Source: a virus. Taken from it: DNA of 29,860 nt. The translations under genes were made by a program, and so were the position numbers. Position 1 is the stretch's first letter. The number at the start of each line of letters is the position of its first letter. Below the pieces are notes generated by a model, which saw only the letters and a list, made by a program, of their open reading frames with translations, did not search any database and was not told where the DNA came from. Shown here in pieces: positions 4,426 through 10,980 of this stretch. The stretch is taken from positions 1-29,860 of IMG/VR virus record IMGVR_UViG_3300022208_000022. The stretch is one strand, 5' to 3'.

Positions 4426-5340
4426 TCAAGAAATCTCAGATTCTTCAACATCTATGTCCATTTCCACTTGCATATTCGCATGCGGAAAGTTCCGATTAAA
4501 AAGCCGCATGAAAGCCCGCCAATTTGGTGCCCCGCGCATCAAAGCAGTAACAACCGCCACCTGCTTTTCGAGGTGTGGATTACCTATATTTTCCGACAAA
4601 AGCTGTGGATGACGATACTTGCGCTGCCACTTCTCATTTGGGGGGTTCTTTGTCTCAAGCTCCTCTAGAACTCCCGGAGGTAATTGCTTGTAAATGAGAT
4701 CGCGTGTAATTTTTCCTGCATAACGCGGTCCCCTTGGCCCCCTAATCTTAGCATCATCAGGATACTTCCAATTTCGCAAGCGGAACATTTCTTCATAGAA
4801 GGTGGTTGGAAATCGACGCGTCCAAGGCAAGAGTTCCGCAGAAATATAAGCCGCAAGAATAACTTGCAGTTCATCATGTGGGCGATCTTTTTGATAACCA
4901 GTGGCTTCATCAATAAGTGCGGTTAGTCCTACCTTTGCAAATGCCTTATGAAAAATGGAGGCTTGGGTTGCAATCGTCCGTTGTCGGCCTGTACGAAGCA
5001 GGCCGTTGCGCTCGGCCTCAATCATGAGTTCACATAGTTTGGTTAACGCCTCAGCTTTGAACCCGGCGATCATTTGGCCCTTGTACTTTCGCCTCACTGG
5101 CTCAAACAGGTCCCCAACATTATCGTTTTTAATCAATGAGTTAAAGAATTTTCCGGTTAAAAAACGCTTCAATCTGGTCCCCGGCCTGCCGGAACCATCC
5201 GGTGATTCTTCGACAATTTTTAGGCTCTCCTGCATTTTACGACTGGCGATCAATCTCTCGCTTTGATTCGTCACAAAGCACGGGATCGAGATAGGTCCCA
5301 ATCGCAAATGTCCAGTATGGGTAATCACCGATTCAGTCAT
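4426..5340 (-). CDS. P63C-domain protein (transposon passenger)
   Basis: This is 304 aa from ATG 5340, which has GGAGG five bases upstream. That ribosome site lies in the last codons of the transposase gene, leaving a one-base gap between stop and start, so the two are coupled. The C-terminal part carries the recognisable P63C signature: LPWTRRFPTTFYEEMFRLRN, then RYAGKITRDLIYKQLPPGVL, then ENIGNPHLEKQVAVVTALMR and a final WRAFMRLFNRNFP. P63C proteins are found on many phages and mobile elements and their biochemical role is unsettled. The N-terminal 110 residues are basic and helical. Co-transcription with the transposase suggests a function in the life of the transposon or a benefit to its carrier. 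Confidence 0.8.
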   Translation of the reverse strand: MTESVITHTGHLRLGPISIPCFVTNQSERLIASRKMQESLKIVEESPDGSGRPGTRLKRFLTGKFFNSLIKNDNVGDLFEPVRRKYKGQMIAGFKAEALTKLCELMIEAERNGLLRTGRQRTIATQASIFHKAFAKVGLTALIDEATGYQKDRPHDELQVILAAYISAELLPWTRRFPTTFYEEMFRLRNWKYPDDAKIRGPRGPRYAGKITRDLIYKQLPPGVLEELETKNPPNEKWQRKYRHPQLLSENIGNPHLEKQVAVVTALMRGAPNWRAFMRLFNRNFPHANMQVEMDIDVEESEIS

Positions 5341-5341
5341 G

Positions 5342-6196
5342 TTAGCCTCCAATGGCTTTGGCTAGCGCCAGTTCAAAAATGTCCGCATTCTTGCGGTTGT
5401 TATATCGGAAGGCGAATTCGTCAATGTACTTTTGAAGATAGGCGAGACTAACTTTATGGTATTGACCCGTAATCCCGCGTTTCAAAAGCGCCCAAAATCC
5501 TTCAATGGTGTTGGTGTGGGCGTCACCTTTTACATATTCACCAGCCGAATGATTTACGGTCTTGTGAATAGTCAAACCGGCAAGGCGGCTATACCCCTTG
5601 AATTCGTCGGTCATGATGATTGATTGTTTCAAATCTACAGACCCACGAATTAGGTTTGTAAGCCGCTTCGAGTCAAGCCATACCATCACTTTGGCTTTGA
5701 CATTGCCGTTCCGTTCTACTGCTCCAACGACTGGAGTTTTGGTAGTGCCGCGCCCGCGTTTTCGAGGCGGTCCCCCTTTCCTGGGTTTTCCACCAATGTA
5801 TGTTTCATCGACTTCTACGATTCCGCGTAGCAATTCACCGCTGTCCACAAGCGCCTTGCGAATACGCATACCCATAAACCATGCAGTGTTCTTATTGACC
5901 TCCAAGTCACGGGCAAGCTGGCGGGCACTCAGTCCCTTCTTTGCGTTTACGATTAGCGCAACAGCCAGGAACCATTTTTGAAGGTCTAACTTGCTATTGT
6001 GAAATATTGTCTGAACAGTAACTGAAAATGTCGTGTTGCAGGTATTACAATGGTGCCGCATTTCTTTCGGCATGGCCGAAGTTTTTACGGATTGGCAGTA
6101 CGGACAACGAGGAATTCCCTTCCAGCGCACCTTTTCAAGGTGCCGGATACAATCTGCGTGGCTTGGAAATTTGGCGTAGACCTGTATAATATTCAT
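5342..6196 (-). CDS. IS1595 family (ISXO2-like) transposase
   Basis: This is 284 aa, a normal length for the family. An N-terminal zinc ribbon has C31/C34 (CPYC) and C50/C53 (CNTC). It is followed by a helix-turn-helix region (GLSARQLARDLEVNKNTAW, residues about 88-106). The catalytic RNase H-like domain shows D130 in VEVDETYIGG, D197 in IMTDEFKGYS, and H227/N229/E232 in AHTNTIEGFW, as expected for IS1595 enzymes. The frame looks complete, so the element may still be active. The ATG at 6196 is immediately preceded by a 9-bp inverted repeat that can bury its ribosome site. The P63C gene follows one base after its stop. Confidence 0.93.
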   Translation of the reverse strand: MNIIQVYAKFPSHADCIRHLEKVRWKGIPRCPYCQSVKTSAMPKEMRHHCNTCNTTFSVTVQTIFHNSKLDLQKWFLAVALIVNAKKGLSARQLARDLEVNKNTAWFMGMRIRKALVDSGELLRGIVEVDETYIGGKPRKGGPPRKRGRGTTKTPVVGAVERNGNVKAKVMVWLDSKRLTNLIRGSVDLKQSIIMTDEFKGYSRLAGLTIHKTVNHSAGEYVKGDAHTNTIEGFWALLKRGITGQYHKVSLAYLQKYIDEFAFRYNNRKNADIFELALAKAIGG

Positions 6197-6197
6197 G

Positions 6198-6252
6198 GGC
6201 GATAGGCTCCAATAGGAGTTTAGTGCGGCCTAGACAACTGCACCCTATCGCC
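6198..6252 (-). promoter_or_regulatory. Leader hairpin sequestering the transposase ribosome site
   Basis: GGCGATAGG (6198-6206) and CCTATCGCC (6244-6252) are perfect inverted repeats bracketing the transposase leader. Inside, CTCC/GGAG (6207-6218) forms a small hairpin that pairs the GGAG ribosome site itself. On the minus strand a TTGACT hexamer directly inside the terminal repeat (about 6271-6266) could be the -35 of the transposase promoter, with the message starting in or near the hairpin. Such structures usually limit transposase made by readthrough transcription. Confidence 0.5.
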
Positions 6253-6269
6253 TATTTTTATAAAAGTCA

Positions 6270-6293
6270 ACTACCTATAGCTAGGACATTCCG
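6270..6293 (-). repeat. Transposon right terminal inverted repeat
   Basis: Its outer end is ATTCCG at 6288-6293. Its reverse complement equals the left repeat (3672-3695) at 22 of 24 positions. It ends 27 bp before the likely integrase start. Confidence 0.85.
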
Positions 6294-6320
6294 AAAACCA
6301 CCACAGGCGGGGGAATGCCC

Positions 6321-7523
6321 ATGACACGCCGTGCAACAGATGGCAGTCCGCGCTACCGAGTCAACCGGAAATCCAAGGCTATCCTGGCGGTATTTTGGAA
6401 GCGTGATCGGCGGCGCTGGGTAACGATCGCGGATTTCGATGAGGCGCGGCTGGATGCGCACGGGGATCCGCTACCAGGCGTTTCCCCCGCCGATGTGGAC
6501 GCCTTCCTGGCCCCCTTGTGGCATGCCGCGAAGGCCAGACTGGGCCAGGAAGAGGCCCGGGCCGCCGCTGGCCCGATGGTCAGCGCGGCATGGAGCGATT
6601 TTATCAAGGCCGCGGAACACACCCGCGCCAGAACAACAATCCTTGAGTACCTGGCCGCCAAGAACGAATATCTAGCAGCCAACCCCGACCATCCGCTCGC
6701 GAATTTCACCCTCCATCACATGGATAATTTTCAGGCGCGCCTCCGGCGGCGTGATCTCGCGCCGCACACCATCAACAAATACATCAACTCCCTGCGCGCC
6801 TTCCTGCGTTGGGCGTATGATCGGGAGTTAATTCAGAAGCTCCCCCGTTTAAAAACTGTCACCGCGCCGCGCCGCGAGCCAAAGATCATGTCAGCCTCCG
6901 ATCTCGAGGCACTGATTCAACGCCTTCGCGGGTTGGCGAAGGCCGGTGATCCGCGCTGGCGTCGCCACTACCATATTCACCTGCGCATTCTGATGATGGG
7001 GCTGGGGTGCGGGTTACGCCGTGGGGAAATCCTCTCGCTCCGCTGGAATCAAATTGATCTGGCGGAGGCGCTTGTAAAAGTTAAGATCACGAAGCAGTTT
7101 CGTATCAAGGAAAATCGAGAGAAATCCATCCCCATGCCCGGATTTCTACAGGATTTTTGCCGCGTGGAATTAAAAACCGCAGCGCGGGATGAGGTCTGGT
7201 ATCTGGACGATGGGCATGGTAATCCACTTTATACGGGCCGCGATCCCGCGCACAGCATCACCACCGCGTTTCGCAAGCACTTTTTCGCGCTGGGGTTCTC
7301 TGGACGCGGCATCAAACCGACGCATGGACAACGCGCCTTGTTCGCCACCGAGCTCCACCGCCTGGGGGCGGACGCCTACACGATCCAACAACTCATGGGC
7401 CATTCGAATATCACCGTCACGGCAGGCTATCTCACCGATCCAGCGCCCGCAAAACGGCGCGCCGTGAGCCTGTTGTCCATCGAAAAGATGGGGAAAAGTA
7501 TGGGTAAAAAATCTAAATTATGA
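6321..7523 (+). CDS. int: Tyrosine site-specific integrase
   Basis: This is 400 aa from ATG 6321, with the G-rich site GGCGGGGG about seven bases upstream. ATG 6315 in the same frame is too close to that site but is possible. An N-terminal arm-binding-like region is followed by a SAM-like core-binding domain (about residues 88-175, HTINKYINSLRAFLRWAYDR). The catalytic domain has Arg in GLRRGEILSLRW, Lys in the KVKITKQF strand, HGQR for the HxxR motif, GHSNITVT for the second His, and the nucleophile Tyr in TAGYLTDP. The Leu-Arg-His form of HxLRH is replaced by GQRAL, a mild deviation. It is read toward the non-coding region that probably holds attP. The transposon upstream has probably separated it from its original promoter. 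Confidence 0.92.
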   Translation: MTRRATDGSPRYRVNRKSKAILAVFWKRDRRRWVTIADFDEARLDAHGDPLPGVSPADVDAFLAPLWHAAKARLGQEEARAAAGPMVSAAWSDFIKAAEHTRARTTILEYLAAKNEYLAANPDHPLANFTLHHMDNFQARLRRRDLAPHTINKYINSLRAFLRWAYDRELIQKLPRLKTVTAPRREPKIMSASDLEALIQRLRGLAKAGDPRWRRHYHIHLRILMMGLGCGLRRGEILSLRWNQIDLAEALVKVKITKQFRIKENREKSIPMPGFLQDFCRVELKTAARDEVWYLDDGHGNPLYTGRDPAHSITTAFRKHFFALGFSGRGIKPTHGQRALFATELHRLGADAYTIQQLMGHSNITVTAGYLTDPAPAKRRAVSLLSIEKMGKSMGKKSKL

Positions 7524-7771
7524 ATTTAATCAAACCTATAAAAAGGATTGTGGATCCGAGGGTTGTGGGATCGTGCCCCATCGCTCGCCCTTGTTTTAAT
7601 AGGTTAAATTTGAATTTCTATCCCATCAATTAATGTGGGAAAATGTGAGAAAATACATTTCCACTTTTGCGTCACTCGAAGTTCAGAATCACATCCCCCA
7701 GTTTCTAAATCAAAGGCACGGTTTTTAGCCTTCCATGTGCAATTTTTGCGCGGCCAGGGAATGCGCGGCCG
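7524..7771. other. Probable attP region between integrase and lysis genes
   Basis: This is 248 bp without a supported gene, clearly AT-richer than its neighbours. It contains four related motifs that could be integrase arm sites: TTGTGGATC (7548-7556), TTGTGGGATC (7563-7572), and the tandem ATGTGGGAAA (7633-7642) and ATGTGAGAAA (7643-7652). TCCCA/TGGGA flanks form a loose inverted repeat at 7621-7640. Position directly after the integrase gene is typical of attP. No tRNA-like core is recognisable, so the crossover core cannot be placed. Confidence 0.45.
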
Positions 7772-7954
7772 TCACGGCCCTTTGCGCAACTCGGCGACAT
7801 CGGCCTGCCCTTGCGCGAATTGATTGAGGCCAAGGATCGCGCCGACAGCCGCGTAGGCCATCGGATCCGCTTTTAGATATGCCAGCGCCACCACGGTTCC
7901 GCATCCCAGCACGGAAACGAATACCTTCCGTGAACTCCAAAATGTTTTGTTCAT
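7772..7954 (-). CDS. Small membrane protein of the lysis cassette
   Basis: This is 60 aa from ATG 7954 (MNKTFWSSRKVFVSVLG). One or two hydrophobic segments (VFVSVLGCGTVVALAYLKA and MAYAAVGAILGLNQF) precede a short polar tail (ADVAELRKGP). Longer versions of this frame are shadows of the upstream gene. It is the last gene of the late operon, 5 bp after the previous membrane gene. It may be a holin or an accessory membrane protein. No family is certain. Confidence 0.6.
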   Translation of the reverse strand: MNKTFWSSRKVFVSVLGCGTVVALAYLKADPMAYAAVGAILGLNQFAQGQADVAELRKGP

Positions 7955-7959
7955 CGTCG

Positions 7960-8283
7960 CTACCAGGTTGGCCGCGTAGGTGGCGCGGGTTTGGGGATCA
8001 TGCGCGGCGCTTCGCGTTGGTAGAGGATGAGCACCATCACCAGCACGAACGTGGCCACCAGTGCCACCACTAGGCCCAGCGCCACGCGGCCCGTGACGCG
8101 AGAGAACGGGATCCGCCCGATGTCTGGGAGCCTCCACGTCAGCGCGATCAGCAGCACCAGGATGCCCAGCACGACGGTGCCATAAAGGCCGTCGCCAACC
8201 GCGAATTTGAACAGGCTGTACCACAAGCCCAGTTCGCCAATCTTCGAGAACAACACAGACCCAACGCTGAACAGTTCCAGCAT
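7960..8283 (-). CDS. Membrane protein, holin candidate
   Basis: This 107-aa protein has an N-terminal amphipathic part, a strong membrane segment (LYGTVVLGILVLLIALTW, about residues 33-50) and a second one (VALGLVVALVATFVLVMVLI, about 67-86). It ends in a polar proline-rich tail (KPAPPTRPTW). Two membrane segments and position just after the endolysin cluster fit a class II holin, but no holin family is recognised with certainty. It shares the cassette with two other small membrane proteins, so which one sets lysis timing is open. Confidence 0.6.
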   Translation of the reverse strand: MLELFSVGSVLFSKIGELGLWYSLFKFAVGDGLYGTVVLGILVLLIALTWRLPDIGRIPFSRVTGRVALGLVVALVATFVLVMVLILYQREAPRMIPKPAPPTRPTW

Positions 8284-8297
8284 ATCACCTCCGTGGG

Positions 8298-8516
8298 TTA
8301 GTCAGCCCCTGGGCGCCATTGGCGGCGTTCCAGATCGTAAAGCCGCTGCTCGTGTTTTTCCGTGCGTTCCTCCAGCACGGGAACCTTGATCATCAGATCC
8401 CGGAAGCTGTCCATGTCGCGGCGAATTTGCCGCAGCTCGTACCACGCCCCACCCGCAACGAATATCGCGGCGCCGATCCCGCCAAAAATAAATGTTTGAA
8501 AGTATTGAACGTCCAT
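8298..8516 (-). CDS. Membrane-anchored coiled-coil protein of the lysis cassette
   Basis: This is 72 aa from ATG 8516, which overlaps the endolysin TGA by one base (TGATG). GGAGAG lies just upstream, inside the endolysin end. A single membrane segment (FIFGGIGAAIFVAGGAWY) is followed by a charged heptad-like helix (LRQIRRDMDSFRDLMIKVPV, then LEERTEKHEQRLYDLERRQ). The plan of one membrane helix plus a coiled coil fits an i-spanin (Rz-like) or a pinholin-type accessory protein. No nested Rz1-like lipoprotein was found with it. Confidence 0.6.
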   Translation of the reverse strand: MDVQYFQTFIFGGIGAAIFVAGGAWYELRQIRRDMDSFRDLMIKVPVLEERTEKHEQRLYDLERRQWRPGAD

Positions 8517-9043
8517 CAATCTCTCCACGGCGTCAGGAACCCCAGGATTTTCATGGAGCCCTCACCCGCGAGCGATCGTTCCCGCTCCCACACCCCGTCG
8601 CCATCGCGCTGCACGCCCGCGCCCGGGCCGGTGTTGCCCTCGATGGTGGATATTTTCCCGGCCATCGAAATGCCGGTGATGAGGCCCACGTGACCCGCGC
8701 TCGTTGGCTTGCCATCCGCCCCCAGTTGCTCCCACAGGATCAGCGCGCCGCGCCGTGGAAAGTCCACGCGCAGTTGCCGTGGCGATTGTTCCCACAACCC
8801 GCGCACCCATTCGGTTTTGGCCAGGGAAGACTCCCCAACGTCCCCGTGGCCCAGCGCGAATCGGTCCACCTCAGCAATGAGGTATTGCACGAAGGCGCAG
8901 CACCAGGGCTCGCCCTGGGCCTTCCCATCCACCGCGCGTTGGAACCGCTCCACCAGCGCGCCCTTGTTGGGCCCGCCCTCTTCGTGGACGCCCACGAATT
9001 GCCGTGCCAGCCACATCAACAAGTCCGCGCGAGATATGTTCAT
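8516..9043 (-). CDS. Endolysin, CHAP-type peptidoglycan hydrolase
   Basis: This is 175 aa from ATG 9043 with GAGGA upstream. An N-terminal helical region (SRADLLMWLARQFVGVHEEG) leads to the catalytic core: GEPWCCAFVQYLI with Cys48/49, then SAGHVGLITGI with His118, and TIEGNTGPG with Glu135/Asn137. These are the Cys-His-Glu/Asn positions of CHAP/NlpC-type cysteine amidases or endopeptidases that cut the peptide part of peptidoglycan. No signal peptide is visible, so release needs a holin. It overlaps the start of the coiled-coil membrane gene. No cell-wall-binding domain follows, as is usual for phages of Gram-negative hosts. Confidence 0.82.
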   Translation of the reverse strand: MNISRADLLMWLARQFVGVHEEGGPNKGALVERFQRAVDGKAQGEPWCCAFVQYLIAEVDRFALGHGDVGESSLAKTEWVRGLWEQSPRQLRVDFPRRGALILWEQLGADGKPTSAGHVGLITGISMAGKISTIEGNTGPGAGVQRDGDGVWERERSLAGEGSMKILGFLTPWRD

Positions 9044-9121
9044 GACAGTCCTCGATCTTCGAGCATTCCAAAGCCGGTTCAGTTGCCCCAACCCTCCGCG
9101 GATTGCTCCCATGCGCCTCCG

Positions 9122-9637
9122 TCAAATCGCCGCTAGCGCGGCCAGCGCCGCGTCCCGCGCCGCCACGACCCCGGCCACGTCCAGCGCATCGTTAACGGCC
9201 TTTTTCCCACCCTCCCGCGACTGCTCGATCTGCGCGCCCGTGGCCGCCCAAGCGTCTGCCTGGGCGATGATCGTATCCGCCGCCAGTTGCGCGGTAATGC
9301 CACGGCCCGCCGCCGTGGCCGCGACCATCGCCGGTACCGATCCGGTGTAGCCCGCCGCGACGAACGCGCGGGCCTGGGTCTCCTTGCGGAGATAGGTCAA
9401 CCCCTGCCCCGATCCCAGCGTGATGTACCGCCCCCGCGCGGCCTCGGCGGCGGTGTCAATTTCCGCGAGCGCGAGCGTTTTTGAATCAGCCAGCGCCACG
9501 CCAGGATCGTGCAATGAATCAAGCGGCGGAAGCGCATCTGCATCCATTTCAATTTCGCCAGGAATGAGAACGTATTCGTCCGTTATAAAACGCAAGTTCC
9601 CGGCGCGTGTGCCTGTTTTCATGTACGCGATTCGCAT
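9122..9637 (-). CDS. DUF4376-like tail-associated protein
   Basis: This is 171 aa from ATG 9637 with GGGAG upstream, starting 3 bp after the tail fibre stop. The N-terminal 45 residues hold short strands. From about residue 60 the protein is a helical domain with AAEAARGRYITLGSGQGLTY, then LRKETQARAFVAAGYTGSVP and a series of alanine-rich helices ending QIEQSREGGKKAVNDA. This is the layout of the DUF4376/XkdW-like domain found in proteins encoded beside tail fibres. It is probably a fibre chaperone or a fibre-tip partner. Exact function is not known. Confidence 0.7.
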   Translation of the reverse strand: MRIAYMKTGTRAGNLRFITDEYVLIPGEIEMDADALPPLDSLHDPGVALADSKTLALAEIDTAAEAARGRYITLGSGQGLTYLRKETQARAFVAAGYTGSVPAMVAATAAGRGITAQLAADTIIAQADAWAATGAQIEQSREGGKKAVNDALDVAGVVAARDAALAALAAI

Positions 9638-9639
9638 GG

Positions 9640-10959
9640 TTAGAACTCCCAGCCAGATACGTAGATATCAACTGACAAATTATACCGTTGGAGATAGATT
9701 GATTGACTATTAACCGCGACGAATCCGTGGGTAAACCAAAGTTCGTCACCCCCAGCTCCACTAGTCCATCGGCCAAACTGTGTTCTTCCTCCCAAATTCG
9801 CATCTTTAGAGATAGCCACTTGTCCCCATGACGAGCTTCCATAGGACTGCTTAGTTACGATGTGTGCGCGTTTCGCGTTCGGTGGAATGAAACTAGCCAA
9901 GTTAATTGTTCCGTCAACAGCGGCAGCCGCCGCAATTTCAAATGCGGTCACCGTTCTTCCGTCGGCCTGGTCGAAATATTTGAAATTACTCGCCCCGTCG
10001 TTCCGTACCGCCCCCAAATACTGCTTAAGCGTGTATCCGGCTGGCATTGTTGGCGCGGTCGAACTCGTCGAGAGCAAGAGCGCGAATACAGGGGCTGTCG
10101 GGTTGGAAACATTGGCGATCGCCCAAATATGGTACCAGGTGCTCGCCGCCTCGGAGCCGGTGTCCAGCCCATCCGCGCCTGCAACGGTGATATCAGCGGT
10201 TTTGTTGACCGCCGTAAATTCCCAGCCCTCGATCACGATGGAGTCCGCCGTCACGCTCACCTGGTTGTTAGGTGCCCCGGCGCTCCGCTTGATGGCGAGG
10301 TTGCGGTAGGGCTGCGCGCTGACGTTGTGGAGCAGGTTAGGGCGCACCTTGCCCCCGGCGTCAATCACGGGCGAGCTTTGATGGTCTGCCGCCAGGATTG
10401 AATAATAGGCAGAATCGAGCGGGTTGGTGAGCGCCACCCCGCCGTCCACTTGGACGGTCACGGTGGTGATGTCAACCGCGAAAACGCTGCTGATGATCGA
10501 ACCGTAAAACGTGGTCGCGCCGGAAATGAGTTTCAGGCGAAGCCCCGGCGTCAGGTTCGGAGTCATGTCGCCGGCAACGCTGAAGCTGGTGCCGGAAATG
10601 TAGGCGAGCGCGATGCCCAGGAATTGCCATTCGGAAACGATTACGCCAATGCTGCTATCATTGATGCCATAGATGTTATCCAGGGTCCACACGGTTCCGC
10701 CGAGTGCGTCCTTCAGGACGAATTTGTAGGGCTCACCGCCTTTCAGCCAGAGCGCAACAGGCGCGCCTGAAACCGCCGGGCGTCCCGCCGCATCCAGGGT
10801 GAGGCTGGTGGGGTTGGGTGTCACGCCCAGGTAATCGGCGTATGTCGCCTTGGGTGTGGTGGTGCCTGCCCGGTAAGAGTTGAGCGATCCGCCCGCCAGG
10901 GGAACGCCGTTCTGGTCATGGAATTCAACCATGCTCAAGTGGCTGACGTACACGGCCAT
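9640..10959 (-). CDS. Tail fibre or tailspike protein
   Basis: This is 439 aa from ATG 10959, with GGAGGT eight bases upstream. The N-terminal 110 residues carry a head/tail-binding plan often seen in podophage spikes: EFHDQNGVPLAGGSLNSYRA, TTPKATYADYLGVTPN, LDAAGRPAVSGAPVALWLKG, GTVWTLDNIYG. The middle part is strand-rich with Ser, Thr and Gly. The C-terminal 90 residues (from about INLASFIPPNAKRAHIV) look like a compact receptor-binding or trimer-forming domain. No enzymatic depolymerase motif was seen. Its position, after the ejection genes and before lysis, matches P22 gene 9. It would bind the receptor at the cell surface. Confidence 0.82.
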   Translation of the reverse strand: MAVYVSHLSMVEFHDQNGVPLAGGSLNSYRAGTTTPKATYADYLGVTPNPTSLTLDAAGRPAVSGAPVALWLKGGEPYKFVLKDALGGTVWTLDNIYGINDSSIGVIVSEWQFLGIALAYISGTSFSVAGDMTPNLTPGLRLKLISGATTFYGSIISSVFAVDITTVTVQVDGGVALTNPLDSAYYSILAADHQSSPVIDAGGKVRPNLLHNVSAQPYRNLAIKRSAGAPNNQVSVTADSIVIEGWEFTAVNKTADITVAGADGLDTGSEAASTWYHIWAIANVSNPTAPVFALLLSTSSTAPTMPAGYTLKQYLGAVRNDGASNFKYFDQADGRTVTAFEIAAAAAVDGTINLASFIPPNAKRAHIVTKQSYGSSSWGQVAISKDANLGGRTQFGRWTSGAGGDELWFTHGFVAVNSQSIYLQRYNLSVDIYVSGWEF

Positions 10960-10980
10960 GATATGTACCTCCTTGCACGG

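Larger units (their letters stand above)
3672..6293. mobile_element. IS1595-family transposon with passenger genes
   Basis: The element is bounded by 24-bp terminal inverted repeats: 3672-3695 and 6270-6293, identical at 22 of 24 positions, outer end CGGAATGTCC. Inside are an IS1595/ISXO2-type transposase (5342-6196), a P63C-domain gene (4426-5340), a Cas2-like gene (3891-4169), a possible small plus-strand gene (3784-4026) and a hairpin-rich gap. Base composition is clearly more AT-rich than the phage on both sides, consistent with later insertion. I could not find a clean 8-bp target duplication next to the repeats (TAAAATAA on the left, AAAACCAC on the right), so the flanks have decayed or the exact ends differ by a few bases. 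IS1595-family elements are known to tolerate passenger genes. Confidence 0.8.

Noticed and set aside
7541-7700. tRNA or tRNA-end attachment core
   Set aside because: No stretch folds into a T-arm with the TTCRA loop or an acceptor end. A tRNA-like core is not supported.
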